Source of the DNA: Thalassospira australica
GTDB lineage: Bacteria; Pseudomonadota; Alphaproteobacteria; Rhodospirillales; Thalassospiraceae
Length of the DNA stretch: 64,000 nt
Reading direction: 5' to 3'
Assembly: GCF_000763295.1 (NCBI RefSeq)
Contig: NZ_JRJE01000004.1
Span: 62,001 to 126,000, forward strand
The notes under the pieces are model-generated. The model searched no databases, had not been told where the DNA came from, and saw only the letters and a list, made by a program, of their open reading frames with translations. Made by a program: the position numbers and the translations under genes. This document shows positions 8,445-17,239 of the stretch, one piece after another (the first letter of the stretch is position 1; each line of letters begins with the position of its first letter).

Positions 8445-9224
8445 TTGAGTCTGGCAACCAAGATCGGTGTTGCGCTGTTTCTGATACTCGCAGCCGCGCT
8501 GAGCATGACAACAACGCTCAATTACCTGCGCGTTGAGCAAACGCTTAGGACCCTTGTCTTTCAACAGATGAGTGTTGTGAGACATGAAACAAGTCAGGAT
8601 CTCCTGGCAGGGATTGATCTTGGCTTGCGTTTGGATAATTTCGAAAACCTTGAGGGGATTCTTGCCCGTCGTTTGCAAATGACACCCGAAGTCACTGGAA
8701 TTACCGTTCAGGACTGCAAAGGATCGGAAATTGCCCGGGCTACCTCAACGCAGCAACCAGATCCCACCCGCATTGATCGCAGTTCCGAGAGCTTCGGGCC
8801 GCGCACTCAATCATCCTGGACAAGCATTTCCGAAAAAGGTGCAGTTTCCCGCAGCATTTTGCACGACAGCCTGGGACAATGTGCCGGTCAATTGATCGTC
8901 ACCACAGACAGTAGCGACTATTTCCGGAAGCTTGATTTGGCCTTTATTGAGATGTGGAAGTCAGCCGGGTTTGGGATGCTTTTGATCATTCCCATAACGG
9001 GGCTTTTGATTATTTTGATGCGCCGCCGTCATCGCATTTTCGTCGAACTTCACCAAGACATAGATCGCGCCATGGCAGGTGAAACCACCGCACGCCAGAT
9101 CCACGACGAAGACGCCCTTACGGCAAGCGAAATTGAACTGATTTCCCTCTATCGCGAAATCCGCGACAAATTGCCCAAGGACGGCGTGGCGGGCCAGTCA
9201 TCTGATGCGGAGAAGTCGAAATGA
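8445..9224 (+). CDS. Membrane-anchored periplasmic sensor-like protein, first gene of an overlapping four-gene operon
   Basis: 259 residues: membrane segment about 5-26, a periplasmic region of about 140 residues (GLRLDNFENLEGILARRL, TPEVTGITVQDCKGSEIAR), a second membrane segment about 172-193, then a short cytoplasmic tail that looks like a degenerate HAMP. The periplasmic pattern resembles the extracellular sensors of bacterial receptors and recurs in the next gene. The start is TTG 8445 with AGGAG seven bases upstream; the nearby ATG at 8440 hits a stop after one codon. There is no output domain. The stop overlaps the next ATG (ATGA). It probably partners the downstream HAMP-MFS protein; this is an inference. 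Confidence 0.7.
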   Translation: MSLATKIGVALFLILAAALSMTTTLNYLRVEQTLRTLVFQQMSVVRHETSQDLLAGIDLGLRLDNFENLEGILARRLQMTPEVTGITVQDCKGSEIARATSTQQPDPTRIDRSSESFGPRTQSSWTSISEKGAVSRSILHDSLGQCAGQLIVTTDSSDYFRKLDLAFIEMWKSAGFGMLLIIPITGLLIILMRRRHRIFVELHQDIDRAMAGETTARQIHDEDALTASEIELISLYREIRDKLPKDGVAGQSSDAEKSK

Positions 9225-11212
9225 GCAATATCTCTGCATCGAAACACAAACGTCGACTGATGCCCAAAGGCACGATTTGGATCCTGCTTTTGTTTAGCAC
9301 AATCGCACTTTGCATTGCGCTGATCGGGATATCGTGGCGCGCAGCGGATTTGGTACGCGACGACCTGCAGGTCGAAATTCAGCAAAAGGCGGAAATACAA
9401 GCCAAGGCATTGGCTGAGAAAGTTGAACATGCGTTAGAGCTTGGCATCCCGCTTGATCGCATTGTCGGGTTTGAAGATGTCGTCGTTCAGCTACAGGAAG
9501 GTGATCCAGATCTGCAATTCGCCGCGATCCTGAATGGAACAGAACCGGTTCATACCGGCGGCGTAGCGGCCAGCACAATTAAGCAGGCCCTGTTTGAGGA
9601 GAATGGCCCCAAAACGCCTTCAACCATCATCACACGGATTGAGCTTAAAAGCGTTGCTGATCCTGATCCCAAGCAATCTGACTTTGCCATTGTGATCGGC
9701 CATGACCGCGCGGCACTGATGCGCCCGGTGACAGATAACCTGTTTGATATCGCGATCATTTTCATCATCACTCTCGCACTGTCATTTGAACTTGTCCTGT
9801 TTGTTCTGACGGTGAATGTCGCTTTGCCCGTCCGGGTCGCGCGCCGCGTTCTGACCAATGTGCAGCAGCACAAATTCACCATCCTGCATGGTCAGTCGAC
9901 CCGCGACGAGATCGGCAGTTTCATGGAACATATCAATTCCGTGATCAGTAAAACCGCTGCCAAGGTCGGCATTCAGCCGCAGAAAGAACGCGAAGTAAAA
10001 CTGATCGGTGTGCGGTTATTGGCCTTCATGTTCGTCCTGGCCGAAGAACTTGCGCGCCCGATCATGCCGTCCTTCTTCGGGCAGATCACGGCAAGCTCTA
10101 TCGATGGTCAGTTGGGTGCCGGGATCGTCATGGCGGTGCATCTTCTGATGGTCGCGATTGCCATGCCGCTTTGCAGCCTGTTTCAGGAACGCATCGGATC
10201 GCTTCGCATGTATCTATTCGGCGCATTTCTGGCGACTATTGGCCTTTGTGGGACAGCATTTGCCATGGGGCTCGCCGATTTGATCCTGTGGCGTGCCCTG
10301 TCGGGCATGGGATATGCGATCACGTTTGTGGCCTGTCAGTCCTATGTGCTTGATGCAACCAATGACGGCAACAGGACGCAGGGCACTGCGATGATGGTCA
10401 GTGGAATTATGCTTGCCGATATTTGTGGCCCGGCGATTGGTGGTATTTTCGCAAGCCATTTTGGCGAAGCGGTGACCTTTATCGCCGGTGGCGTTGTTGC
10501 ATGCGTTGCTGTCGCATTGGCCTTCTTCCTGATGGACAATATGGTGCGTGGCAAAACACCACCGCCCGTGCCGACCAAACATGCCTTGAAGGCAATGCTG
10601 TCCAATCGACGGTTACAGGTCCTGATCCTGTTTGCTGCCGTGCCGGCCAAACTGATCCTAAGCGGTTTTCTGTTTTACCTGACCCCGTTAATCCTGTTGC
10701 AGTCGGGTGCAACCACCGCAGAAACCGGGCGCGTGATTATGCTCTATGGGTTGGTCGCCCTTTTGACCGGTTGGGGCATAGCACGGTGGACAGATAGCAA
10801 GCAGAATGAAATCCGCGCCGTTGGCATCGGTGGCGCACTTACTGCCATCGGTCTTCTGTTTGCAGGTTTCATGCCGCAATATGCCAGCTTTGCTGTGGCG
10901 GTTGCTCTGTTGGGTTTGGCACAGGCTACGTCGATCCCGGCACAGGTTTCAGCCAGCCTGAAAATTGCCGCTGACTTCACCGAGGAACATGGTACAGGTC
11001 CGGTTCTGGCCGTGTTGCGACTGGCCGAACGATTGGGAGGGGCATTGGGTCCCCTTCTTGCGGCAAGCTTGACGCTGTCGCTTGGCCTGGAACAAGCCGT
11101 TCTGGTGTTTGGTGCGATTGCCGCTGTTTGCGTGATTTGCTTTGAACTTCTGATCGGGCATGTGCCCACAGACCAGAAGGCACAAACCAGTAAGTCGGAG
11201 GACGGACAATGA
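9221..11212 (+). CDS. Sensor-HAMP-MFS fusion: major facilitator transporter with N-terminal receptor module
   Basis: 663 residues. Residues 17-39 form a membrane helix. Residues 40-165 form a periplasmic domain (ALELGIPLDRIVGFEDVVVQL) that resembles the product of the gene before it. Helix 170-196 is followed by a HAMP-like linker (about 196-250, LPVRVARRVLTNVQQHKF, STRDEIGSFMEHINSV). From about 258 to 650 there is a standard MFS fold of about 12 helices, with a mid-loop after LAFFLMDN and arginine-containing loops. MFS proteins move small solutes using ion gradients. A receptor and HAMP unit normally drives kinases or chemoreceptors, so this fusion suggests a ligand-gated transporter or a transceptor. 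Both junctions are 4-bp overlaps. Confidence 0.82.
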   Translation: MSNISASKHKRRLMPKGTIWILLLFSTIALCIALIGISWRAADLVRDDLQVEIQQKAEIQAKALAEKVEHALELGIPLDRIVGFEDVVVQLQEGDPDLQFAAILNGTEPVHTGGVAASTIKQALFEENGPKTPSTIITRIELKSVADPDPKQSDFAIVIGHDRAALMRPVTDNLFDIAIIFIITLALSFELVLFVLTVNVALPVRVARRVLTNVQQHKFTILHGQSTRDEIGSFMEHINSVISKTAAKVGIQPQKEREVKLIGVRLLAFMFVLAEELARPIMPSFFGQITASSIDGQLGAGIVMAVHLLMVAIAMPLCSLFQERIGSLRMYLFGAFLATIGLCGTAFAMGLADLILWRALSGMGYAITFVACQSYVLDATNDGNRTQGTAMMVSGIMLADICGPAIGGIFASHFGEAVTFIAGGVVACVAVALAFFLMDNMVRGKTPPPVPTKHALKAMLSNRRLQVLILFAAVPAKLILSGFLFYLTPLILLQSGATTAETGRVIMLYGLVALLTGWGIARWTDSKQNEIRAVGIGGALTAIGLLFAGFMPQYASFAVAVALLGLAQATSIPAQVSASLKIAADFTEEHGTGPVLAVLRLAERLGGALGPLLAASLTLSLGLEQAVLVFGAIAAVCVICFELLIGHVPTDQKAQTSKSEDGQ

Positions 11213-12222
11213 TAAGGTTGTTCAGCACCCTCTGCCTTATGATTACCCTCACCATTTGTACGATCAATGTTCCGGGGATCGCGTCGGCAAGTGCACAGGA
11301 AGCAAAATCGCTTAAGATCGCGATGATTTTGTGGCGTGGTGAAACACGTGTTGAAGATGGATTTCGCGCCTATTTCGCGGACCGCGATATCCCGGTTGAC
11401 TTGCAGATATTTGATATTGGTCGCGACCTTGAACGCATCCCCGACATCATTTCTGAAATTCGTAAAGATCCACCAGATCTGGTTTACACATGGGGAACAG
11501 GTGTGACATCGCGAGTGGCGGGCAAATATGATCAGGTTGATCCGGCGCAAAACATTACAGATCTGCCCGTTGTGTTTGTCATGGTATCCTCGCCTTGGAA
11601 AACCAGCATTGCGGCACCCGCTGGACAAACCCGCCCTAATGTTACCGGGGCTACCCATATTGCACCGCTTCCGGCCCAAATCCAGGCTATTCGCGCCTAT
11701 CGCCCCTTGACAAAGCTGGGCGTGGTTTACAACAGCCAAGAGGATAACTCGATTTCCAACGTCGAAGACCTTCAGGCGTTGGGGGCCGAAATGGGGTTTG
11801 AAGTCCTGACCGCCCCGCTTGGACAGGCGGAAGATCCATCACCGGACGACATTGGACCTGCAGTAAGCGATTTGGCCAAGCGCGGTGCTGATATCCTTTA
11901 TATCGGTCCGGATAACTTTATCGGCACCTATCGCGATGTACTAACCGAGGCAGGATTCACAAATGGATTGGCGGCCTTTAGCGCTACGGAGCTTGAAGTC
12001 CGCGACGGGCAAGCCATGTTGGGCCTTGTAAGCCGCTATGAACTGGTTGGACGCCTTGCCGCCAGCAAGGTTGAAAGCATCCTTTTGGATGGTGTTTCAC
12101 CGTCTAATATCCCGATTGAAACGCTGGAACGCTTTTCCTATCTGATCAATTTTGCCTCTGCGCGCAAACTTGAAATGTATCCGCCCCTGTCACTGCTTGA
12201 TTATGCAGAAATCATCAAATGA
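11209..12222 (+). CDS. TrpX-like ABC substrate-binding protein (ABC_sub_bind family)
   Basis: 337 residues with a signal peptide ending around SASAQE. The mature part has the two-lobe periplasmic binding fold of the TrpX/PF04392 type: LKIAMILWRGETRVEDGFRAYF, PDLVYTWGTGVTSRVAGKY, NVTGATHIAPLPAQIQAIRAY, KLGVVYNSQEDNS, LYIGPDNFIGTYRDVLTEAGF. Members often bind aromatic or other small ligands. No ABC permease or ATPase is encoded beside it; the nearest partners are the receptor-like proteins immediately upstream. It may therefore deliver ligand to their periplasmic domains. Its ATG overlaps the upstream stop by 4 bp. Confidence 0.85.
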   Translation: MIRLFSTLCLMITLTICTINVPGIASASAQEAKSLKIAMILWRGETRVEDGFRAYFADRDIPVDLQIFDIGRDLERIPDIISEIRKDPPDLVYTWGTGVTSRVAGKYDQVDPAQNITDLPVVFVMVSSPWKTSIAAPAGQTRPNVTGATHIAPLPAQIQAIRAYRPLTKLGVVYNSQEDNSISNVEDLQALGAEMGFEVLTAPLGQAEDPSPDDIGPAVSDLAKRGADILYIGPDNFIGTYRDVLTEAGFTNGLAAFSATELEVRDGQAMLGLVSRYELVGRLAASKVESILLDGVSPSNIPIETLERFSYLINFASARKLEMYPPLSLLDYAEIIK

Positions 12223-12884
12223 CCAACATCACGCGCCTTGATGAAGGCCACCTTGATGCAATCATTGAGTTGCATCACGCCGTGATTTCCGATGCCGACC
12301 CCACACTTGTCGCATCTGAAACCGATGCGTTTTTCAAAGACCACTTGGCCGATTGCGGCAAAACGTTCGGGATATTGGAAAACGGCCGTTTATTGGCCTA
12401 TTGCGTGCTTGGTCTGCCACGCCCGGGTGATCCGAATTTCGGAACGGATCACGGGCTTGCCGATGCCGACCTTCCGTTCGTGGCCCACATTGACGGCGTC
12501 GCTGTCAAAGCAGAGTGCCGTGGCCATAACTGGCAACAAATATTGACACGCCACCGGATGCAAGAAGCCATCAAAGTCGGTCGAAAACTGCTCCTGACCA
12601 CGGTCGCACCGGGCAATAGCGCAAGCCTGATCAACATTCTGGCTTGTGGTTTGGTTGTTCGGCAGCTGAAGGAAAAATATGGTGGGCAGCGTTTCTTGAT
12701 GCGCGCAGACCTAACCTCGGCCCCGATAATTTACCCGCGTGCTGATGTGATAGCATGGTGCCGGGCAACTGATTTTGAAACGTGTCACAGGCACCTGGCC
12801 GCAGGGTTGATTGGCGCAACATATCGCAAAGCGCCTGGCACAAAGACCATTGAAATCGGCTGGATTCCCGATTACCGCATATAG
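12219..12884 (+). CDS. GNAT-family N-acetyltransferase
   Basis: 221 residues. The fold is suggested by the N-terminal ITRLDEGHLDAIIELHHAVI, the strand FGILENGRLLAYCVLGLPR, the core HIDGVAVKAECRGHNWQQILTRHRMQEA (acetyl-CoA-binding position, with a degenerate glycine pattern), and LLTTVAPGNSASLINILACGLVV. GNAT enzymes transfer an acyl group from acyl-CoA to an amine. It is the last gene of the operon, overlaps the stop of the binding-protein gene by 4 bp, and overlaps the convergent TAXI gene by 13 bp at its 3' end. It may modify the compound sensed or transported by the operon; the acceptor is unknown. Confidence 0.75.
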   Translation: MTNITRLDEGHLDAIIELHHAVISDADPTLVASETDAFFKDHLADCGKTFGILENGRLLAYCVLGLPRPGDPNFGTDHGLADADLPFVAHIDGVAVKAECRGHNWQQILTRHRMQEAIKVGRKLLLTTVAPGNSASLINILACGLVVRQLKEKYGGQRFLMRADLTSAPIIYPRADVIAWCRATDFETCHRHLAAGLIGATYRKAPGTKTIEIGWIPDYRI

Positions 12885-14218
12885 GTATAGGACGGTTTTG
12901 AGCCGACGCTATCCTTTGAAGGATCTTTATAGAGTTCCTGCCAGTCACAGGCATGCATGTCGGTTTCCCAATAGCACGCCGCCCCTTTATGAAAGGGCAG
13001 GAAATTGCCTTTGCCAAACATGTCTTTGGCAACCACGCTGCTGAAAGTCGGGAACTCGGTTTTCAGCTTCTCAATATTTTCGTAGATGATACGCGCGACC
13101 CAGTAAACCACATACGGATCAGCAGCTTCATAGGCCATTAATGATGCCTTGAAGCCATATGATTCCAAAGCCTGTTCCTGCCCACTATAGGTTTTGGCCG
13201 GAAGCACCTGATCGAAGAAGTATCGATTGGCTTTGACCAGTTCCTGGGTCAACGGACCGCCCATACCGACCACCTTGGCGTCGCAATTCATGCTTTCTTC
13301 AATCAAGGTTGCCGGGTGACCGATCCAAAGACCGAATGCATCAATATAGTCTTCGCAAATGCCAAGCTGGTTATAGTCCTGTGCCACACTATAGACGGTA
13401 TCCATGTCTTCAAGCTTAAGACCATATTGCCCAAGAAGTTCCATCCACAATTCGCGCGATGCAGACCCTTCCGGCCCGATATTGATCCGCTTGCCCTTAA
13501 GGTCGGCGATGCTGTTGATGTCTGAATCCTTGCTGACAACCAAAAGACCCATTTCATCATGCAGCGACATGACCGAACGCGCCCCGACGATCGGGTTTAC
13601 ACCAGCCTGCGCCTCCCAGTTGTTGTTCGACTGAACAATCATCAACTGAACTCGGCCTTCTTTCATCAATTCTATGTTACTACCAACCCCCTGGGACCGT
13701 AGGGGTACGCAATGAACGCGATGACGGTTATAGCTTTCGCGCATCATGTCGCAGATCTTTGCCGCCACCTGAAAATACACACCACTCGTACTGCCGCTGT
13801 AGATCGCCGCGTAAAAGGACTGCTCATGCGTACCGTCTCCCATGATTTCCGTCGCGTTACTAAAGGCAACAAGACTATCCGGGTCCTTGGTTTTGCGGCG
13901 ATATTGCGAAAGCGGGATGGCATCGGGCTTATAGATCAGGCCATCAACCATATCGGGATTATTCTTGTGGGGTTGGAGCTTATCGGCATCATATTGGTCG
14001 ACATCAAAGGTCTTAGCCTGATTATCCAAGCTAACCTCCTGATCACCGGTTGGTGCAACAATTGACTGTGCGCTTTGCTCCGCCACCGGTGGGTTTGCCG
14101 ATGCATCTTGCGCATGGGCAGCAAAAGATCCCCCGCCTGCGAACCACAGTGAGACCATCAACCACCGAATTGGCTTAACGGAGCCGCCCATAAGCAATTT
14201 CAAGATCAACTCTACCAC
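12872..14218 (-). CDS. TAXI-family TRAP solute-binding protein (orphan)
   Basis: 448 residues with an N-terminal signal (WLMVSLWFAGGGSFAAHAQ). The TAXI signature is clear: YAAIYSGSTSGVYFQVAAKICDMM, VHCVPLRSQGVGSNIELMKEGRVQLMIVQSN, then LKGKRINIGPEGSASRELWMELL. TAXI proteins capture solutes, such as dicarboxylates, for fused DctQM-type permeases. No TRAP membrane gene lies nearby. An extra region of about 95 residues sits between the signal and the domain. It is convergent with the four-gene operon with a 13-bp overlap and divergent from the diaminopropionate lyase gene. An orphan capture or sensing role is possible. Confidence 0.88.
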   Translation of the reverse strand: MVELILKLLMGGSVKPIRWLMVSLWFAGGGSFAAHAQDASANPPVAEQSAQSIVAPTGDQEVSLDNQAKTFDVDQYDADKLQPHKNNPDMVDGLIYKPDAIPLSQYRRKTKDPDSLVAFSNATEIMGDGTHEQSFYAAIYSGSTSGVYFQVAAKICDMMRESYNRHRVHCVPLRSQGVGSNIELMKEGRVQLMIVQSNNNWEAQAGVNPIVGARSVMSLHDEMGLLVVSKDSDINSIADLKGKRINIGPEGSASRELWMELLGQYGLKLEDMDTVYSVAQDYNQLGICEDYIDAFGLWIGHPATLIEESMNCDAKVVGMGGPLTQELVKANRYFFDQVLPAKTYSGQEQALESYGFKASLMAYEAADPYVVYWVARIIYENIEKLKTEFPTFSSVVAKDMFGKGNFLPFHKGAACYWETDMHACDWQELYKDPSKDSVGSKPSYTYMR

Positions 14219-14346
14219 GAACAGTTTATGTCATATGTTCAGTGTAATGGATGTTGTCACTGAACGTCGAGTTCCAATCTGTTGCAATCTCGGCTCAGGA
14301 GCCAAATTTCTCAGACATTTAACCTAATTCACATCACAGATAATGT

Positions 14347-15486
14347 TTGACCGGTTGTAGCCTGCCAACCATAACCACACGTAATAATCGTTTCGCCCTT
14401 CCGGAGCCGATGGTGGCCAGTTTAAACAGCTTTGTCCCAAGTCGTGATGAAATCTATCATGCTGCAAGCCTGATTGCATCATGGCCCGACTATTGTCAAA
14501 GCCCGCTTATGCCCTGCCCGGGCCTGGCGCGGGAATTGGGCATTGGCGCAGTATGGGTAAAGGATGAAAGCAAACGGTTTGGTCTTGGCGGGGTCAAGGC
14601 GCTTGGCGCGCCCTATGGCCTGAAGCAACAGCTTTTAAAACTTGGCATTGAGCCGGGATCACCCGAATGCCGCAACTATGTGGCTGTCGCGGCAACAGAC
14701 GGCAATCATGGTCTTGCCACCGCATGGGCCGCAAAAAAGTTCAATTGTCAGGCACGGATCTATGTCGGAAGCGACGTCGACCCGGCCCGTATGCGCCGTA
14801 TCCGCGATAATGGTGCAGAACTGGTGGAAATTGATGGCACCTATGATGATGCGGTCATGGCCGCCAGCAAAGCAGCCGAAGCAGACAACATCCTTCTGAT
14901 CACGGATACCGACTATGATGGCACGCTTGATGTCACCCGCGACATCATGGCGGGTTACGCAATGTTGGGATTGGAATGCGCCCAACAGTTGCGCGAACAA
15001 AAAGGCGAAATCGACAACATCTTCCTGCAATGCGGGGTTGGCGGTATGGCCGCAGGTTGCGCCGTTGGCATGTGGCATGAAAGCGGTAACAAGCCGACCG
15101 TATTTACCGTCGAGCCAGATGCTGCCGCCTGTGTGAAAGCAAGCATTGAAACCGATGTCCTGACCAAGGTGCCTGGTAAGCTTTTAACACGGATGGTGGG
15201 ACTTTCCTGCGGATGCCCCAGCCTGACTGCATTTGAAATTCTGCGCGATGTCAGTGCTGGCAACATCGTGATTGATGACACAATCGCCAAACACGTTCAG
15301 GACCGGCTTGTTGCCGGTGTGCGAAACGATCCACCGCTTGATACCTGGGACACCGGCATTTCAGGCATTGCCGGGCTTTGGCATGTTGCGAAAACCCCAA
15401 AATTGCGCAGCCAGTTTGGTCTGACGGAACATAGCCGTGTTCTTGTGATCAATAGCGAAGGCGCGATCCCGGAAAAATATCTTTAA
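14347..15486 (+). CDS. dpaL: Diaminopropionate ammonia-lyase-like PLP enzyme
   Basis: 379 residues of fold type II PLP enzyme. WVKDESKRFGLGGVKALGAPYGL has the PLP-binding lysine (about residue 83); ATDGNHGLATAWAA and LQCGVGGMAAG (phosphate clamp) follow. The family converts 2,3-diaminopropionate to pyruvate and ammonia. The start is uncertain. TTG 14347 keeps NNRFALPEP, which aligns with the DNKFF region of E. coli DpaL. ATG 14410 is the first ATG but would drop that segment. It lies 100 bp before the peptide-exporter genes on the same strand. It may recycle a diaminopropionate building block or serve general catabolism. Confidence 0.82.
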   Translation: MTGCSLPTITTRNNRFALPEPMVASLNSFVPSRDEIYHAASLIASWPDYCQSPLMPCPGLARELGIGAVWVKDESKRFGLGGVKALGAPYGLKQQLLKLGIEPGSPECRNYVAVAATDGNHGLATAWAAKKFNCQARIYVGSDVDPARMRRIRDNGAELVEIDGTYDDAVMAASKAAEADNILLITDTDYDGTLDVTRDIMAGYAMLGLECAQQLREQKGEIDNIFLQCGVGGMAAGCAVGMWHESGNKPTVFTVEPDAAACVKASIETDVLTKVPGKLLTRMVGLSCGCPSLTAFEILRDVSAGNIVIDDTIAKHVQDRLVAGVRNDPPLDTWDTGISGIAGLWHVAKTPKLRSQFGLTEHSRVLVINSEGAIPEKYL

Positions 15487-15588
15487 ATCAAATGCCAAGA
15501 AACATGGCGCGTCTGCTGGACAGTTCGTCACGCCATGCTACAGTTGGGGCCTGTGACGACAGGTTGGTTTTTGGGGGCTGCTAAATAA

Positions 15589-17238
15589 ATGAAGTTGCTG
15601 GAATTGTTATCTTGGGGTGATAACAAGCTTGCTACCCGACTTATCCTCGCCGGTGCGCTTTCCGGCGTTGGGAGTGCAGCACTTCTTGGCCTTGTAAACA
15701 CTGCCGCCGAAGAGATCGCCGATAACGGCATTGATCGCGTCAACTGGCTTCTGGCTGGCATCTTTATCGCGCTTTCGATCATCTATTTCCTGGCCGAGGT
15801 CTATCTTAACAGCACCATTGCCAAACAGATCGAAGCGGGAATCGACAAGGTCCGTAAAAAGCTTTTGTCTCAGATCGCTGTTGCCGACTTCGCCCAACTT
15901 GAAAGCTTTGGACAAACACGCCTGTTTGAAACCATCACCCAAAGCACACAGATCATTTCCCAAAATTCACACCTGATTGGCATGTCCTTCAGAAGCATTT
16001 TGCTGCTGATTGCCGTCATGGCCTATGTCTTCTGGATATCGATGCTGGCCTTCTGCATCATCGTGGTCGTCGTCGGCAGCGGGATCGTCATTTACCTGCG
16101 CATGGGCAAGACACTTGCCATGTGGTTTGGCAAGCTGCATCAGGTTGAAAGCATCCTGTTTAGCAAGGTCGCCGACCTGTTTGCCGGCATCAAGGAAGTG
16201 CGCATGTGGTCGCGCAGAAGCGACGCCTTCAAGGTCGCCTTCATCGATGCATCGGAAAACAAGGCCGAAATCGGCACGAACGCGCAAGCGATGATTTCGC
16301 GTCAGATGATCATGGGGATAACCGCGTTCTATATTCTGCTGGCCATCATTGTGTTCATCGTCCCGGTCTATTCCGACAGCATCGACACCGACGTTGCCAA
16401 GATCAGTACAGCAGTGCTTTTCATGATCGGTCCGATCAGCGTGATCGTGCAATCCATGTCTGTCCTGGGCATGGCCGAACAATCCGCTAACCGGATGATG
16501 GAACTGTCCAAGGACCTTGAAGCGATCTGCGAACCGATTGCCGATGAAGGCATGACGTTTGAGGACAAATTTGATCAGGTCACCTTTGATGATGTGTCCT
16601 TTACCTATCCCAACCGCGATCCGCGCCACGGCTTTGCTTTGGGACCGATCAGCTTGACGGTCAAACGTGGTGAATTGCTGTTCATCACCGGGGGAAATGG
16701 GGCGGGTAAATCAACCCTGATAAAGCTGCTCACCGGACTTTATCAGCCGACCGCAGGCAAAATACGGATCAACAATATCCAGCTTGGCCCGCAAAGCCTG
16801 TCGGCCTATCGCAATCTGATCGCAACCGTGTTTTCAGATTCCCACCTGTTTGACGAATTGTTTGGCACCGATGAAATCACCGATGAGCATGCCAGATACT
16901 GGATCGAAAGGTTTGAGCTATCGCACGTGACCGGTATTCGCGATGACAAGTTCATCACCATTGCCCTGTCGGCGGGTCAACGCAAACGACTGGCGCTGAT
17001 TACGGCCATTCTTGAAAACCGTCCGATCATTGTTCTGGATGAATGGGCCGCAGATCAGGACCCCTATTTCCGTAAGAAGTTCTATCACGAGATTTTGCCA
17101 GAGCTTAAAAAGCGTGGCACGACCATCATCGCCGTGACCCATGATGATCATTATTTCGAAGTCGCTGATCGCCGCCTTCATCTTGAAACGGGCAAGCTGA
17201 CCGAACTTGCCCTTGATGACCCACGTGGGAGACTTTGA
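15589..17238 (+). CDS. Cyclic-peptide-type ABC exporter, fused membrane and ATPase domains (subunit 1)
   Basis: 549 residues. Six predicted helices occupy about 1-300. The ATPase has Walker A GGNGAGKST (about 367), signature LSAGQRKRLAL (about 460), Walker B IIVLDEWAADQDP (about 481) and an H-loop in VTHDDH (about 516). The LDEWAADQDP form and overall length are typical of the SyrD/PvdE group of NRPS-product exporters. These pump peptides or siderophore precursors from the cytoplasm across the inner membrane. It is immediately followed by a second, similar half-transporter, so a heterodimer is likely. It is the natural export route for the NRPS product encoded at the left edge. Confidence 0.9.
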   Translation: MKLLELLSWGDNKLATRLILAGALSGVGSAALLGLVNTAAEEIADNGIDRVNWLLAGIFIALSIIYFLAEVYLNSTIAKQIEAGIDKVRKKLLSQIAVADFAQLESFGQTRLFETITQSTQIISQNSHLIGMSFRSILLLIAVMAYVFWISMLAFCIIVVVVGSGIVIYLRMGKTLAMWFGKLHQVESILFSKVADLFAGIKEVRMWSRRSDAFKVAFIDASENKAEIGTNAQAMISRQMIMGITAFYILLAIIVFIVPVYSDSIDTDVAKISTAVLFMIGPISVIVQSMSVLGMAEQSANRMMELSKDLEAICEPIADEGMTFEDKFDQVTFDDVSFTYPNRDPRHGFALGPISLTVKRGELLFITGGNGAGKSTLIKLLTGLYQPTAGKIRINNIQLGPQSLSAYRNLIATVFSDSHLFDELFGTDEITDEHARYWIERFELSHVTGIRDDKFITIALSAGQRKRLALITAILENRPIIVLDEWAADQDPYFRKKFYHEILPELKKRGTTIIAVTHDDHYFEVADRRLHLETGKLTELALDDPRGRL

Positions 17239-17239
17239 A

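Noticed and set aside
10744-11739. 331-residue open frame antisense to the MFS and binding-protein genes
   Set aside because: Spans a gene junction on the other strand and has no recognisable domain.
14410-15486. ATG 14410 as the start of the diaminopropionate lyase
   Set aside because: It would remove the NNRF segment that aligns with E. coli DpaL, so the TTG start was preferred, with reservation.
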